This document shows positions 40,684 through 52,029 of a DNA stretch of 58,921 nt, piece by piece. The notes beneath the pieces are model-generated. The model had not been told where the DNA came from. It ran no database searches and saw only the letters and a list, made by a program, of their open reading frames with translations. The stretch spans positions 1 to 58,921 of the forward strand of contig NZ_ALAS01000215.1 of assembly GCF_000290615.1 (NCBI RefSeq), read 5' to 3'. The position numbers were made by a program, and so were the translations under genes. This stretch comes from Heyndrickxia coagulans DSM 1 = ATCC 7050. GTDB lineage: Bacteria; Bacillota; Bacilli; Bacillales; Bacillaceae_C. How positions within the stretch are numbered: the stretch's first letter is position 1; the number at the start of each line of letters is the position of its first letter.

Positions 40684-41274
40684 ATGAATTTAATTCCCAC
40701 AGTAATTGAACAAACAAACCGCGGGGAACGCGCATACGACATTTATTCCCGCCTGTTAAAAGACCGGATTATTATGCTTGGCAGCGCGATTGACGACAAT
40801 GTTTCCAACTCGATTGTTTCCCAGCTTTTGTTCCTGGAAGCGGAAAACCCTGAAAAAGATATTTATCTTTATATTAACAGTCCTGGCGGGAGTGTCACTG
40901 CGGGCCTTGCCATTTATGACACCATGCAGATCATCAAACCGGACGTGCAAACGATTTGCGTCGGGATGGCTGCATCAATGGGCTCCGTGCTGTTGACCGC
41001 CGGCACGAAAGGGAAACGTTATGCCCTGCCGAACAGCGAAGTGATGATTCACCAACCATTAGGCGGCGCCCAAGGCCAGGCAACAGAAATTGAAATCGCG
41101 GCAAAACATATTTTGTACACGCGCGCGAAATTAAACAAAATTTTGTCCGACCATACCGGCCAGCCGATTGAAGTGATCGAAAGGGATACAGACCGCGATA
41201 ACTTCATGAGCGCGGAAAAAGCAAAAGAATATGGTTTGATTGACCATATTATGACAAAAAAAGAATTGAAATAA
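40684..41274 (+). CDS. clpP: ATP-dependent Clp protease proteolytic subunit
   Basis: Tetradecameric serine protease that degrades substrates fed by ClpC, ClpX or ClpE. 196 residues; catalytic triad Ser98 (GMAASMGS), His123 (MIHQPLGG) and Asp172 (ERDTDRDNF) all present. AAGGAGG precedes ATG 40684 by 9 bases. Controlled by the CtsR operator at 40566-40582. Monocistronic, with a hairpin directly downstream. High confidence. Confidence 0.98.
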   Translation: MNLIPTVIEQTNRGERAYDIYSRLLKDRIIMLGSAIDDNVSNSIVSQLLFLEAENPEKDIYLYINSPGGSVTAGLAIYDTMQIIKPDVQTICVGMAASMGSVLLTAGTKGKRYALPNSEVMIHQPLGGAQGQATEIEIAAKHILYTRAKLNKILSDHTGQPIEVIERDTDRDNFMSAEKAKEYGLIDHIMTKKELK

Positions 41275-41280
41275 GATTGA

Positions 41281-41312
41281 ACAAGGCCGTCCGCAAACGG
41301 GCGGCCTTGTGC
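41281..41312 (+). terminator. Terminator after clpP
   Basis: ACAAGGCCGTCCG pairs with CGGGCGGCCTTGT (one G-U) around CAAA; the T tract is short. Confidence 0.65.
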
Positions 41313-41355
41313 TGTGTTTGAAAAACCCGCAGGCTGACGGCCGCATGCGCTTACA

Positions 41356-41625
41356 TCAGGACGGAAGTTTTTCTTTCCCTTCAATATAGTTTGCCAAGTG
41401 TTCAAAAGCTTCTTCTTCATCGCTCCCGTCCACGCTCAGCGTAACAGTTTCCCCGTGGCCCGCAGCAAGGGTCATCAGCCCCATAATGCTTTTTGCATTT
41501 ACCTTTCTTCCTTCTTTTTCAAGAAAAATTTCCGATGAAAAGCGGGTGGCTTCCTGGACAAATTGGGCTGCAGGGCGCGCCTGCAAACCGGATTTTAATT
41601 TCACTTCCAATTGTTTTTCGATCAC
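41356..41625 (-). CDS. crh: Catabolite repression HPr-like protein Crh
   Basis: 89-residue HPr paralogue. Gln replaces the phosphotransfer His at position 15 (GLQARPAAQ), while Ser46 (KSIMGLMTLAAGHG), the HprK target, is kept. That combination defines Crh: it cannot act in sugar phosphotransfer but Crh-Ser-P is a CcpA co-regulator. The C-terminus is slightly extended, as in B. subtilis Crh (85). GTG start at 41625 after GGAGAGGG. It follows whiA in the order yvcK-whiA-crh of B. subtilis; HprK, its kinase, is encoded at 50.7 kb. Confidence 0.96.
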   Translation of the reverse strand: MIEKQLEVKLKSGLQARPAAQFVQEATRFSSEIFLEKEGRKVNAKSIMGLMTLAAGHGETVTLSVDGSDEEEAFEHLANYIEGKEKLPS

Positions 41626-41735
41626 GATAACCCTCTCCTTTCAAGTAGCAGGACGGGGGCGCCTTCTGCCAATACGCCCCCCGTCTTTATACTTTTTAAA
41701 CCTATCCATCTTACATGATTAATTTTTGGCACCCA

Positions 41736-42689
41736 TTATGAATTTTTATTGGCAGGCCCGTTTGCCCGCAGTTTTTCGGCAATTTCATCGATTTTGCGGA
41801 GCCGGTGATTGATGCCGGATTTGCTGATATGCCCGCCGGACACCATTTCGCCGAGTTCCTTCAACGTCACATCCTGATGGTTCACGCGCAATACTGCAAT
41901 CTCGCGCAATTTCTCCGGCAGTACGTCAAGGCCGACCGTTTCTTCAATATAGCGGATATTTTCCACTTGGCGGAGGGCCGCCCCGATCGTCTTATTCAAA
42001 TTGGCCGTTTCGCAATTGACGAGCCGGTTGACGGAATTGCGCATATCCCGGACAATCCGGACATCTTCAAACCGGAGCAGGGCATGATGGGCGCCGATAA
42101 TATTGAGAAATTCCGTAATCTTTTCCGCTTCTTTTAAATACGTAATATATCCTTTTTTTCTTTCAAGCGTTTTGCTGTTTAAATGAAACCCGTTCATCAG
42201 GCGGCATAGTGCATCGTTGTGTTCTTTGTATTGGGAGGAAATTTCCAAATGATAAGAGGAAGTTTCCGGATTGTTAACGGATCCGCCCGCCAGAAAAGCC
42301 CCGCGCAAATAGGAGCGTTTGCAGCACTTCTTCTTCAGCAGTTCCGGGGAAATATTCCGGGTAAAGGTAAAATGTTCACCGAGAATATGCAAATCTTCCA
42401 ATACTTCTTTTGCCCGGGCCTTCAGCCTGACAATGTAGACATTGTTTTTTTTCAGGCGCATTTTTTTCCTGACTAATAATTCCACCGGGACATCATATAA
42501 TCTTTTTACAAGGACGTAAATCCGCCGGGCAATGGCGGCATTTTCCGTCTGCACATTGACAACCAGCACCTTGTTGGAAAAAGATAAAGATCCGTTCATC
42601 CGGATCAGTGCCGATAATTCGGATCTCACGCAGCAATCTTTTACTGCTAAATTGGTCAGCTCTTTCTTGATCTCTGATGCAAATGACAT
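41736..42689 (-). CDS. whiA: WhiA-family DNA-binding protein
   Basis: 317 residues: an N-terminal LAGLIDADG homing-endonuclease-like fold without catalytic residues (about 1-205; [17 protein letters not shown] and [20 protein letters not shown]-type blocks), then a C-terminal helix-turn-helix (about 225-310; [33 protein letters not shown]). In B. subtilis it influences division and chromosome segregation; in actinobacteria it drives sporulation genes. GGGAGGGG lies 8 bases before ATG 42689. Part of the rapZ-yvcK-whiA-crh operon. Confidence 0.96.
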   Translation of the reverse strand: MSFASEIKKELTNLAVKDCCVRSELSALIRMNGSLSFSNKVLVVNVQTENAAIARRIYVLVKRLYDVPVELLVRKKMRLKKNNVYIVRLKARAKEVLEDLHILGEHFTFTRNISPELLKKKCCKRSYLRGAFLAGGSVNNPETSSYHLEISSQYKEHNDALCRLMNGFHLNSKTLERKKGYITYLKEAEKITEFLNIIGAHHALLRFEDVRIVRDMRNSVNRLVNCETANLNKTIGAALRQVENIRYIEETVGLDVLPEKLREIAVLRVNHQDVTLKELGEMVSGGHISKSGINHRLRKIDEIAEKLRANGPANKNS

Positions 42690-42769
42690 CCTCCAGGCCC
42701 CTCCCTTGGCAAAATTTAGAGCTATGCGAAAAAATGCACATGAAAAGGGGATGTTCCACCTTTATCCTT

Positions 42770-43750
42770 TCACCGGGCACTGGAGCGTGAAAGCCATTGC
42801 TGCTTTTTCAAAATATCATAAAGGATTTCGGCAACTTTTTCCGTATCGTGGCGGATGACCCCGCCTTTATACGTTAAAATATTTCCCGAAACCACCTCCA
42901 GGCCGAGCCCCATTAAACGCTTCACGTCGTATACAACAGGCTGTGCCAGCTCCTCGCGGTACCGGCTCATAACCGGTTCCGGCACATCTTCATCATTGAC
43001 GAGGATCGTATCAATGCAGGCACTGCCCATATGGTTGAAAATCGTCTGCACGTGATCCGCGGCAGTATAATCATTCGTCTCGCCCGCCTGTGTCATCAAA
43101 TTGCATACATACACTTTTTTCGCATGTGCCTGGCATACCGCTTCTCCAAGACCCGGCACCATTAAATTCGGCAAAATGCTTGTATAAAGGCTGCCCGGGC
43201 CGATCACGATCAGGTCAGCTTCCTGAATGGCCGTTAATGTTTCCGGAAGCGGCTGAATGACTTCAGGCGTCAAAAACACCCTTTTGATTTTTTTGCCGGA
43301 CTTCGGAATTTTGGATTCCCCGGCAATGATCGATCCGTCTTCCATTTCCGCGTGCAGCACGACACTTTGGTTGGCGGACGGTAAAACCTGCCCCCGGACA
43401 TTCAGGACTTTGCTCAGTTCCTTTACGGCGTGTACAAAATCTCCAGTTATCGAAGTGAGCGCCGCAATGATCAGATTGCCAAGCGAATGCCCGGAAAGTT
43501 CATCGCCGGTTTCAAAACGGTGCTGGAACATTTTTTCAAGCAGCGGCTCCACATCGGATAGAGCTGCGAGCACATTGCGGATGTCCCCTGGGGAAGGCAT
43601 ATCCATTTCATGACGGATTCTTCCGGAACTCCCGCCGTCATCTGCAACAGTTACAATGGCACTGATCTCAACCGGGTATTTTTTCAGCCCCCGCAAAAGC
43701 ACCGGGAGCCCTGTCCCGCCTCCGATCAGCACAATTTTCGGATGCCTCAT
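42770..43750 (-). CDS. yvcK: YvcK/GlmR gluconeogenesis factor
   Basis: 326 residues, CofD-like Rossmann protein binding UDP-GlcNAc; needed for growth on gluconeogenic carbon and for correct peptidoglycan precursor supply in B. subtilis. N-terminal [20 protein letters not shown], then [16 protein letters not shown] and [12 protein letters not shown] are the family signature. The ATG overlaps the rapZ stop by four bases (ATGA). Length is slightly above B. subtilis (317). Operon member between rapZ and whiA. Confidence 0.96.
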   Translation of the reverse strand: MRHPKIVLIGGGTGLPVLLRGLKKYPVEISAIVTVADDGGSSGRIRHEMDMPSPGDIRNVLAALSDVEPLLEKMFQHRFETGDELSGHSLGNLIIAALTSITGDFVHAVKELSKVLNVRGQVLPSANQSVVLHAEMEDGSIIAGESKIPKSGKKIKRVFLTPEVIQPLPETLTAIQEADLIVIGPGSLYTSILPNLMVPGLGEAVCQAHAKKVYVCNLMTQAGETNDYTAADHVQTIFNHMGSACIDTILVNDEDVPEPVMSRYREELAQPVVYDVKRLMGLGLEVVSGNILTYKGGVIRHDTEKVAEILYDILKKQQWLSRSSAR

Positions 43751-44637
43751 GGCTTACGCTCCTCCTTTCTTTTGATATCACGGTGGGAAATCGTTGTATG
43801 ATAGTCTTTTTCAAAAAAATGGCCGATATACTCGGCAAGCGCGACAGAACGGTGTTGGCCGCCCGTGCACCCGATGCCGATCACCAGCTGGCTTTTCCCT
43901 TCCCGTTTGTAATGCGGGAGCATAAAAGCAAGCAAATCGGTCAGCTTTTCAAGAAATTTTTGCGTTTCATTCCATTTTAAAACGTAAGTGTATACCTCTT
44001 CGTCCAGTCCGGTTTTCGGGCGCATATGCTCAATGTAGAACGGATTCGGCAAAAACCGGACATCAAAAACAAGGTCGCAGTCAATCGGAATGCCGTTTTT
44101 AAAGCCGAACGACAGGACATTGACCGTGAAAACCGACTGCTTATTCGCCGAAAACTCCAACACGATTTTTTCGCGGAGTTCGCGCGGTTTTAAATTGGAT
44201 GTGTTGAGAATAAGCTGCGCGCGCCCTTTCAGCTCCTCGAGGATTTTTCTTTCCTGCTGTATCCCTTCGAGCGGCGTCCCATCCGGCGAAAGCGGGTGGG
44301 ACCGGCGCGTTTCTTTATACCTGCGCACGAGCACAGAATCATCCGCATCCAAAAATAAAATGGTGGGCGTAACCCACGAAGACTTGTCAAGTTCATCCAG
44401 TGCCCGGAACAAGTCATCAAAGAATTCGCGGCCGCGCAAATCCATTACAAGCGCGACTTTATTCATTTTATTACTGGCATCTTTCATCAGTTCCAGAAAT
44501 TTTGGCAAAAGCGTCGGCGGCAAATTATCGACACAGAAAAACCCGAGATCCTCCAGGCTTTGGATCGCAACCGTTTTTCCGGCCCCGCTCATGCCGGTAA
44601 TGATGACAAACTGCATTTGATTTCCTTCTAAACCCAT
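43747..44637 (-). CDS. rapZ: RapZ/YvcJ nucleotide-binding protein
   Basis: 296 residues (B. subtilis YvcJ 295). P-loop [28 protein letters not shown] at the N-terminus; C-terminal domain with [19 protein letters not shown], which binds RNA or a small ligand in RapZ. In E. coli RapZ controls GlmS mRNA decay; in Bacillus YvcJ hydrolyses GTP or ATP and affects competence. ATG 44637 is preceded by GGGGG at 8 bases, and homologues start here; the upstream Met adds ten unsupported residues. Followed by overlapping yvcK. Confidence 0.95.
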   Translation of the reverse strand: MGLEGNQMQFVIITGMSGAGKTVAIQSLEDLGFFCVDNLPPTLLPKFLELMKDASNKMNKVALVMDLRGREFFDDLFRALDELDKSSWVTPTILFLDADDSVLVRRYKETRRSHPLSPDGTPLEGIQQERKILEELKGRAQLILNTSNLKPRELREKIVLEFSANKQSVFTVNVLSFGFKNGIPIDCDLVFDVRFLPNPFYIEHMRPKTGLDEEVYTYVLKWNETQKFLEKLTDLLAFMLPHYKREGKSQLVIGIGCTGGQHRSVALAEYIGHFFEKDYHTTISHRDIKRKEERKP

Positions 44638-44673
44638 TCTTTTTCCCCCTGACGGAAAATTTAGCATGGCGTT

Positions 44674-45132
44674 TCAGCTTGGATCGAGCCTGTATGAAAG
44701 CAATTCAAAGTCGGGCGTGTACGTAAACTGGCCGTAGATGATGCCGCTTCCGTGGACCATATATTCCAAAATATGGGTATCTCCCGCCGCCATCGGCAAG
44801 TTTTTAATTTCATCAATAGCATGCCACTGCAAAATTCCTTCAGCAGATTGCTCGAAGTTTTTGCCGTCGCCGTCTGTTGCGACAAACGTAAACATCATCC
44901 ATTCAGACACGGGTTTATCCCTGTCTTTGATGACAATCGTGAAAACGCCTTTTAAATCAGGGTGTTTTAAATAAATGCCAGTTTCTTCGCGGTATTCGCG
45001 AATCACGGCTTCACGGACCGATTCTCCCTGTTCCATTTTCCCGCCAGGTGCAACCCACCAGTTGCGCCGCGGCTTTTGCAGCAATAAAACCTGTCCGTCC
45101 TTGATGAATACACAATTTGTTATTCTTTGCAA
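44674..45132 (-). CDS. nudF: Nudix hydrolase (NudF/YvcI-like)
   Basis: 152-residue Nudix pyrophosphatase. The Nudix box GGKMEQGESVREAVIREYREETGIYL is complete, with the E..REYREETG metal ligands. TTG 45132 is used as start: GAGGTG lies 6 bases before it and the product then begins like B. subtilis YvcI (MQR.TNCV); the frame itself extends to 45171. In B. subtilis YvcI leads the yvcI-yvcJ-yvcK-yvcL-crh operon, and the same order holds here. Substrate is not evident from sequence. Confidence 0.9.
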   Translation of the reverse strand: MQRITNCVFIKDGQVLLLQKPRRNWWVAPGGKMEQGESVREAVIREYREETGIYLKHPDLKGVFTIVIKDRDKPVSEWMMFTFVATDGDGKNFEQSAEGILQWHAIDEIKNLPMAAGDTHILEYMVHGSGIIYGQFTYTPDFELLSYRLDPS

Positions 45133-45344
45133 AGGAGTCACCTCATATCTGAACCGGAATGATGCGGACAAATCCGCATCTATTCAACCGATGGATAAAC
45201 CTTTCCCGTGCGTAAAAACCATGTACTTTTTTATTATACTATTAATGAAATGGTTGAACAATGAATGCACCCGCCCCGTATATGTCAAGTTTTCCCCAAT
45301 CGAGAAAATCGCGCGGGTGAAAGGCCGTGGCTCCCGAACTTTGT
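45133..45344. other. Upstream region of nudF operon
   Basis: Part of a 640-base gap between nudF and trxB. No gene is supported; the rest of the gap holds the palindromic repeats, a minus-strand terminator and a hairpin. Confidence 0.4.
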
Positions 45345-45425
45345 TTTGTCTTTCACCGGGCAAATGAAGGACAAATAGCCGGCAGCCACGCTTTGTTCTG
45401 TCTTTCATTATGCCGATGAAGGACA
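45345..45425. repeat. Palindromic repeat cluster upstream of nudF
   Basis: Two imperfect inverted repeats, TTTGTCTTTCA...TGAAGGACAAA (45345-45375) and TGTCTTTCAT...ATGAAGGACA (45399-45425), followed by a third half-copy near 45450. The core matches the palindrome at 12285-12309. Confidence 0.6.
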
Positions 45426-45536
45426 AATGGGCGCACGCCACCCCTTTAATTGTCTTTCATCTCCCGTATCAAAGAACCAGCGCATTATCAATCGGAAAAA
45501 GCAGCGCAATATCCTGCACCGGCTGCAAGTTTTGCA

Positions 45537-45567
45537 CAAAAAAAGGGCACAGGGTTTTCCTGTGCCT
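45537..45567 (-). terminator. Minus-strand terminator beyond trxB
   Basis: GGCACAGG/CCTGTGCC stem; on the minus strand it is followed by CTTTTTTTT. It lies about 200 bases past the trxB stop and may end a trxB read-through transcript. Confidence 0.65.
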
Positions 45568-45579
45568 GGGAGATAGGGT

Positions 45580-45625
45580 CTTTGAACCGCTTATAGCCGG
45601 AGCCATAAGTGTTCTTGGTTCAAAC
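45580..45625. other. Long inverted repeat downstream of trxB
   Basis: TTTGAACC ... GGTTCAAA with inner CTTAT/ATAAG, spanning about 45 bases; no T run. Meaning unknown. Confidence 0.35.
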
Positions 45626-45768
45626 ATATAAAAAAGGGGGTCAATTTATATTTATATCATACCGCAAGTTTATTTCATACGGGTTACAAACACGTTAAAA
45701 CCACTTGACGTTTCAAACTTCCCTGTTTCGACAAAATGCCGGGGGATGCACGCCTTTTTATCCAGCAC

Positions 45769-46731
<963 letters not shown>

Positions 46732-46813
46732 TTATTGAAGGGCCGCGGCCGGGAAACCGCAGGCCGCCTGTTTTCATCGTTCCACAAAGATGCAATTCCA
46801 TACGATTTTTTCG

Positions 46814-46850
46814 AAAAAACCCCACTTTCTTTTATGCAGTGGGGTTTTCT
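46814..46850. terminator. Terminator of yvcD
   Basis: AAAACCCCACT and perfect complement AGTGGGGTTTT around an 11-base loop, with T run on the minus strand. Confidence 0.88.
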
Positions 46851-46898
46851 TTCATTCTCTATAGTAAAGGAATATTGGTTTATCGTCCATTCTTGTGC

Positions 46899-48410
46899 TT
46901 AAAGGAGCGATTTGATCCGGTTTGCGTATTTCCTTAACGTGGAGACGGAAATCCGGTACTCCTTTGCAATCGCCTGCTGGGACACTTTGTCGCCTTTTTG
47001 GCGGTGCCACAAGTAATCGAAAGCGGCGGCAAATCCGGCCTCATTTTGAAACCGTTCCCCGCGTTTCAGGCCGGTTAAAAAGATCGAAAACCAGGCGATC
47101 ATTAAGTTGGTGTAGCCCGGAAACATCGGCCCGTAATGGCTGTGGAGAATACATGCAATATTGTGGCCGTGCACAAACACCTCATCCGGGTCAAACCGCT
47201 CGCGAATATCCGATTCCAGCACATGGGCGAGGTAAATTTTTTCGGCAAGCGTAAAATCATCAAGCGGCTTAAAATCCGGATGCGAGACAATATCCGAACG
47301 GTTGCTGGACAACCCGATCATGAAAATCCCGAAAAACCGCTCGGGCAACTCCGCACTGTTCAGCCTGTCCAAAACAAATTGGACATTTTTCTCGTTCATT
47401 TTCTTTTCCATTTCCCGGTTCCATGGTTCGCAGCCTTTTTTCTCCGGATTCAGTTCCACGAGCTGTTCCCAGGCGGCTTCTGCTGCCTGTTGCCGGCCCG
47501 TATGGTAAGCCGCCTGCGAAAGCCAGTAGTAAAACGAAGCATCCCCGTCAAATCCAGCTTTTCTCAACCGGTTCAGCCAAAGGTACGCCTCTTCATAGCG
47601 TCCGACAATCGCAAATGTGGCGCCAAGTTTATATTGATGGTCCAGTAACACTGGCCGGACTTTTTCAAGGCCGCGTACAATCTGTTCCAGCTTTTCGTCA
47701 TCGTGTTTATGGTAGTAAAAGACCGCTAAATTGCAAAGCGCATGAAGATTGCCGGGGTTCTTTTCGAGCAAATCCATCAGCACCGCAACCGCTTTTTCCG
47801 TCTGGCCAAGGTAAAAATACGCAAGTGCCATGTTGTTGTAGGCGGACCAAAAATCAGGATATTTCTTGATCAATTTGTTCAGCTCCGAAAGCGCCATTTC
47901 GAAATGTCCCGCTTCGAGATACTGCCTGGCTTCCTCCTGCCTTGCCATGAGTTCGTCCTGTTCATACGAAAAAGAACCCGTTTCATCCTCTTTTTCGGCG
48001 TTCAGTATATAAATGAGTTCTTCCGCTTCCTCCCTGTACTCGCCAAACGGGTCCAGTTCAAGATATTTCCGTGCATTGTATAAAGCTTCATCAAAAAGCC
48101 CGAGGTCCGCATAATTATTGGCAATAAAATAATGGCATTCGACCATGCCGGGATCAAGTTTTGCCAGGATATGGCGAAAAATGTCAATTGCCTTTCGATA
48201 TTCTTCGCAATAGGTATAAATGATCGCAAGCTGGCAGGCGATGACCGGATCGTACGGGTCAAGCTGGGCAGCGCGCTGCATATATTTCAATGCTTTTTTG
48301 ATATCCCGGCGGTCATAAGCCTGGACACCTTTATTAAAATAGTATTCTCCCGTCGGTATAAAAGACAGCACATTGCCATGCTCCTGCCTTAATTTGGAAT
48401 CTTTGCTCAT
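46899..48410 (-). CDS. yvcD: TPR-repeat protein YvcD
   Basis: 503-residue cytosolic protein built of tetratricopeptide repeats (roughly residues 20-330: units such as YFNKGVQAYDRRDIKKALKYM, CQLAIIYTYCEEYRKAIDIF, AYNNMALAYFYLGQTEKAVAVL). A unique C-terminal half follows, ending in a helix-turn-helix-like QQAIAKEYRISVSTLRKYANRIKSLL (last ~30 residues). Corresponds to YvcD of B. subtilis, upstream of trxB. The DNA-binding-like end suggests a regulatory adaptor, but the function is not known. ATG 48410, with GAGGGAA upstream. Confidence 0.88.
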   Translation of the reverse strand: MSKDSKLRQEHGNVLSFIPTGEYYFNKGVQAYDRRDIKKALKYMQRAAQLDPYDPVIACQLAIIYTYCEEYRKAIDIFRHILAKLDPGMVECHYFIANNYADLGLFDEALYNARKYLELDPFGEYREEAEELIYILNAEKEDETGSFSYEQDELMARQEEARQYLEAGHFEMALSELNKLIKKYPDFWSAYNNMALAYFYLGQTEKAVAVLMDLLEKNPGNLHALCNLAVFYYHKHDDEKLEQIVRGLEKVRPVLLDHQYKLGATFAIVGRYEEAYLWLNRLRKAGFDGDASFYYWLSQAAYHTGRQQAAEAAWEQLVELNPEKKGCEPWNREMEKKMNEKNVQFVLDRLNSAELPERFFGIFMIGLSSNRSDIVSHPDFKPLDDFTLAEKIYLAHVLESDIRERFDPDEVFVHGHNIACILHSHYGPMFPGYTNLMIAWFSIFLTGLKRGERFQNEAGFAAAFDYLWHRQKGDKVSQQAIAKEYRISVSTLRKYANRIKSLL

Positions 48411-48509
48411 GTTGTTCCCTCACAAACAAGTAACATTCATTATTTCTTGTAGTATAACATACAATCGGGAAGCCTTTAACCTTTTGGGATGAAGTAATTC
48501 TTCCCTTTT

Positions 48510-49025
48510 TTACAGTTTTGTTTGTCCCGGACCGTTCTTTTCGCTGCTTTTATGCCTGATTTGAAGCGGGTTCCCGCAGGCAAAGGAACCGGACGGCACA
48601 TCTTTATGGACGACAGAACCGGCGGCCACCACCGCCCCGTCTCCGATCGTTACGCCGGGAAGGATGGTCGTGTTCGCGCCAATCATCACATCATCGCCAA
48701 TTACCACTTCACCAATCCGGTATTCATCAATCAAATATTCATGCGCGAGAATGGTCGTATGATAGCCGATCACGCAGTTTTTGCCGACTGTGATCATCTC
48801 CGGGAACAGAATATCGACAAGCGCTTTGTAGGCAAAAGCCGTCTTGTCCCCGACTTCCATGTACAAAAAGGTGCGGTACATTTGATTTTTGAGGCGCAAA
48901 AACGGAAGAAAACGCGCGATTTCAATGACAAGCACATTTTTAAACACTTTCCAGAACGAAACGGTTTTATAAATTTGCCAAAGGGCATTCGATCCTTTAA
49001 CCGGATACCGCTTTGTATTTCTCAT
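48510..49025 (-). CDS. yvoF: Left-handed beta-helix acyltransferase YvoF
   Basis: 171-residue hexapeptide-repeat acetyltransferase (LbH fold): repeats from about residue 70 on ([61 protein letters not shown]). The acceptor is unknown. The start overlaps the ppaX stop by four bases (ATGA), so the two are translationally coupled, as in the B. subtilis ppaX-yvoF pair. Confidence 0.93.
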   Translation of the reverse strand: MRNTKRYPVKGSNALWQIYKTVSFWKVFKNVLVIEIARFLPFLRLKNQMYRTFLYMEVGDKTAFAYKALVDILFPEMITVGKNCVIGYHTTILAHEYLIDEYRIGEVVIGDDVMIGANTTILPGVTIGDGAVVAAGSVVHKDVPSGSFACGNPLQIRHKSSEKNGPGQTKL

Positions 49026-49675
49026 TTTACATGGACCCCGACAATTTCAGCAAGATCCGGCATCGTTTCGAGCATAAAATCCGGGTTGTATTGCTCAAGA
49101 AAAGCGCGCCCTTTTGCCGACCATGCGACACCGGCCGACAAGGTGCCGGCATTTTTCCCCGCTTCGATATCATGGTAATTATCTCCGATCATGATCGCTT
49201 CTTCCGGCTTCGAACCGAGAAGGCGGAGCGCTTTTTGGACAGGCTCCGGATCCGGTTTGGCCTTTTTGACATCATCAAGCGCCACCACCACGTCAAAAAA
49301 CGGTTCCAATTTTGCAAGTTTCATCCCTTTCATGATGGTGCCCTTCATTTTTGTTGAAACAATCCCGAGTTTAAAGCGGTGTTCCTTAAGCATTTTAATC
49401 GTGTCATATACGCCCGGAAATTCCTTGACAAGCGCATCATGCTGCTGAATATTATACGCCCGGTATTTGGCAGTCATTTCCTCCGCCCGTTCCGGATCGA
49501 TCGACGCAAACGTGTCGATTAAAGGCGGGCCGTTAAAAATGAGCACATCCCCGCGGCTATAACGGCCCGGATAGTACGCATTGAGCGTATATAAAAAGGA
49601 TTGGATAATCAATTCGTTTGTGTCAATTAAAGTACCGTCAAAGTCAAACAGCAATGTCGTAATCCGGTTTTTCAA
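49022..49675 (-). CDS. ppaX: Pyrophosphatase PpaX (HPrP)
   Basis: HAD-superfamily pyrophosphatase that removes the pyrophosphate produced when HprK dephosphorylates HPr-Ser-P by phosphorolysis. Motif [14 protein letters not shown], motif II VSTKMKG, motif [16 protein letters not shown] and [16 protein letters not shown], the strongly conserved PpaX block. TTG 49675 gives 217 residues (B. subtilis 216), with GAGGG 7 bases upstream; earlier Met codons lack a ribosome-binding site. It follows lgt and hprK, consistent with its role in the HPr circuit. The yvoD gene found between lgt and ppaX in B. subtilis is absent. Confidence 0.94.
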   Translation of the reverse strand: MKNRITTLLFDFDGTLIDTNELIIQSFLYTLNAYYPGRYSRGDVLIFNGPPLIDTFASIDPERAEEMTAKYRAYNIQQHDALVKEFPGVYDTIKMLKEHRFKLGIVSTKMKGTIMKGMKLAKLEPFFDVVVALDDVKKAKPDPEPVQKALRLLGSKPEEAIMIGDNYHDIEAGKNAGTLSAGVAWSAKGRAFLEQYNPDFMLETMPDLAEIVGVHVK

Positions 49676-49775
49676 TCTGCTTCCCTCTTTCTTTTCAAGG
49701 CTCATAAAACGTTTGGCTGTCAAGCCCGTTTTTCTGCCAGCAACGGGCTGAACTATCCGGAAAAATCAATCCTCT

Positions 49776-50591
49776 TCACTGCTCGTCATATCGTTTGGCC
49801 GATAAGCCTGTTTTTCTACGGTAAAACCAGAGAATGAGCGCGCAAACAATCAGTATGAAAGATACAACCTGCGCCATGCGGATATGCGCGGTCAACATCA
49901 GGCTGTCCGTCCGCAAGCCTTCGATAAAGAACCGGCCGATCGAGTACCAGATAAGATAGGTCAGGAAAATCTCGCCCCTGTGCATCGCCGCCCGCCTTCT
50001 CAACAAAAGCAAAAAAACGAAACCTGCAAGATCCCAAAGTGATTCGTATAAAAATGTTGGCTGGTAATAAGTGCCGTTTATGTACATTTGATTGATGATC
50101 CAGTCCGGGAGATGCAAGTTTTCGAGAAAAGCCCTGGACACAGCCCGGCCGTGCGCCTCCTGATTCATAAAATTGCCCCAGCGCCCGATCGCCTGCCCTA
50201 AAATCAGGCTTGGCGCAACGATATCTGCAATTTTCCAGAAAGAAACACCCTTTGCACGTGTAAAAAGAATCGCGGTGGCGACCGCCCCGATCAGCGCGCC
50301 GTGAATGGCAATGCCGCCATTCCAGATTTTAATGATTTCACTTGTATGTTGTGCATAATATTTCCATTCAAACAGGACATAGTAAATACGGGCGCAAATA
50401 ATTGAAACCGGAATCGCCCATATGCATAAATCGGCAATGATATTTTGGTCAACCGAAAGCCGGTCAGCTTCCCGCATCGCGAGGGCAAGGCCCAAAAGAA
50501 TGCCGCAGCCGATAATGATTCCGTACCAGTGCACACTAAACCCGCCTAAATGAAATGCAATCGGATCGAGCGGGGTTATATTCGAATCCAT
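49776..50591 (-). CDS. lgt: Prolipoprotein diacylglyceryl transferase
   Basis: Membrane enzyme that transfers diacylglycerol from phosphatidylglycerol to the lipobox Cys of prolipoproteins. 271 residues, seven helices, and the Lgt signature [13 protein letters not shown] with the HGALIGA motif upstream. ATG 50591 ([13 protein letters not shown]) is chosen since TTG 50600 is too close to AAGGAG. Cotranscribed with hprK, 63 bases downstream of it. Its product would process PrsA. Confidence 0.96.
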   Translation of the reverse strand: MDSNITPLDPIAFHLGGFSVHWYGIIIGCGILLGLALAMREADRLSVDQNIIADLCIWAIPVSIICARIYYVLFEWKYYAQHTSEIIKIWNGGIAIHGALIGAVATAILFTRAKGVSFWKIADIVAPSLILGQAIGRWGNFMNQEAHGRAVSRAFLENLHLPDWIINQMYINGTYYQPTFLYESLWDLAGFVFLLLLRRRAAMHRGEIFLTYLIWYSIGRFFIEGLRTDSLMLTAHIRMAQVVSFILIVCALILWFYRRKTGLSAKRYDEQ

Positions 50592-50654
50592 TTTCCACAA
50601 CCACTCCTTTTTTTCCGCGCCGTAAAGGCCAGCCTAAAATACAGCCGGCCATTT

Positions 50655-51608
50655 TTACGGTTCGTTCTTTTCTTCTTCCGTTCCCTGTTCGTGTTCTTCA
50701 ATGACGTTTGCGAGCTTGGCCGTGAATTGCCGCGCCGCATTGACGCCCATATTTTTCAGGCGGTAATTCATCGCCGCCACTTCGATGATGATGGCGAGGT
50801 TCCGCCCCGGCCGTACCGGTACCGTCATCTTTGTAATTTCGGTATCAAGGATTTTGACTTTTTCCTCATCCAACCCGAGCCGGTCATATTGCTTATGCTC
50901 GTCCCATAACTCAAGATTGGCGATCATGGTAATTTTTTTATGGCTGCGGACCGCGCCAGCGCCAAACAACGTCATGACATTGATAATGCCAAGGCCGCGG
51001 ATTTCAAGCAAGTGCTCGATCAATTCCGGCGCATGCCCGATCAGAGACCCTTCTTCTTCCTGGACAATCTCCACGCAGTCATCCGCGACAAGGCGGTGCC
51101 CCCTTTTGACAAGTTCAAGCGCTGTTTCGCTTTTGCCGACACCGCTTTTGCCGGTAATCAGAACGCCGACCCCGTACACATCCACAAGCACACCGTGGAT
51201 GGCTGTTGCCGGGGCGAGCTTAAATTCCAAATAATTGGTTAAGCGGCTTGAAAACCGGGTTGTTTTCATCGGCGTCCGCATCACAGGGACCGACTTTTCT
51301 TCGGAAGCTTCTTTTAATTCATCCGGCACTTCCAAATTACGTGATATCACGATGCCCGGTGTAATATCGCTGCATAAGTTGTCCATCCTGCTTTTCCGTT
51401 CTTCCGGCGAGAGCCTGTTGCTGAATGTGATTTCCGTCATCCCGAGCAGCTGGATCCGGTCGGCCGGGTAATAATCGAAAAATCCCGTCATCTCGAGCCC
51501 CGGCCGTGAAATATCGCTTGTGGTAATGGGGCGGTGGATGCCCTCTTCCCCACTGATCAATTCCAGATTAAAATGTTCAATAATATCTGCTACGCGCACC
51601 TTTGCCAC
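50655..51608 (-). CDS. hprK: HPr kinase/phosphorylase
   Basis: Bifunctional sensor that phosphorylates HPr and Crh on Ser46 with ATP or PPi and reverses it by phosphorolysis, controlling carbon catabolite repression. 317 residues: N-terminal domain (1-125), Walker [10 protein letters not shown] (152-160), the HprK signature [20 protein letters not shown], and an acidic C-terminal tail. GTG start at 51608, 7 bases after AGGAGG. First gene of hprK-lgt-ppaX-yvoF; its substrate Crh is encoded at 41.4 kb. Confidence 0.97.
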   Translation of the reverse strand: MAKVRVADIIEHFNLELISGEEGIHRPITTSDISRPGLEMTGFFDYYPADRIQLLGMTEITFSNRLSPEERKSRMDNLCSDITPGIVISRNLEVPDELKEASEEKSVPVMRTPMKTTRFSSRLTNYLEFKLAPATAIHGVLVDVYGVGVLITGKSGVGKSETALELVKRGHRLVADDCVEIVQEEEGSLIGHAPELIEHLLEIRGLGIINVMTLFGAGAVRSHKKITMIANLELWDEHKQYDRLGLDEEKVKILDTEITKMTVPVRPGRNLAIIIEVAAMNYRLKNMGVNAARQFTAKLANVIEEHEQGTEEEKNEP

Positions 51609-51968
51609 TGTAATTCCTCCTGTTAATTCCGGATGAAAACCACCGGAACGGCTTGTTGATGATTCAAAGGCTTCTTATTATTTTATCATTTCCCAAAGGG
51701 CCCGTTCCACCCTTTTCAACCAAAAATCATCCCATGCCGTATAAACTGCGTTAAAGCGGTTCAGGGCCTGCATGGCAAATCAGAGCGGATGCTGCTTTTC
51801 TCCTCTTCCAAAAGGGCGGACGCTATAAATGAACGAAAAATCGCCACCCTGTTGTAAAAAGATGGATGCTTCATGCTTAAGTCCTTTGAAATAAATGCCG
51901 GGCGGTGCGTTTTCATTGTAAAACAGTTTGGCTGCCTGAAAATGATTTAGCCTATCGGGCCATGGCAT
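51609..51968. other. Intergenic upstream of hprK
   Basis: About 360 bases. On the minus strand TGATAAAAT at about 51681-51689 is a plausible extended -10 for hprK. A 62-codon open frame at 51780-51968 starts inside the yvlD terminator and is not believed. Confidence 0.4.
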
Positions 51969-52001
51969 GAAAAAACGGCGGGTATTCGCCGCCGCTTTTT
52001 C
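51969..52001 (-). terminator. Terminator of yvlB-yvlD
   Basis: CGGCGG/CCGCCG stem flanked by A6 and T5, active in the minus direction (and possibly both). Confidence 0.75.
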
Positions 52002-52029
52002 AAAGCCTCTGTCCGGTCCGCCGCCTGTC

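Noticed and set aside
51780-51968. 62-codon minus-strand frame between yvlD and hprK
   Set aside because: Its ATG lies in the yvlD terminator and no ribosome-binding site precedes it.
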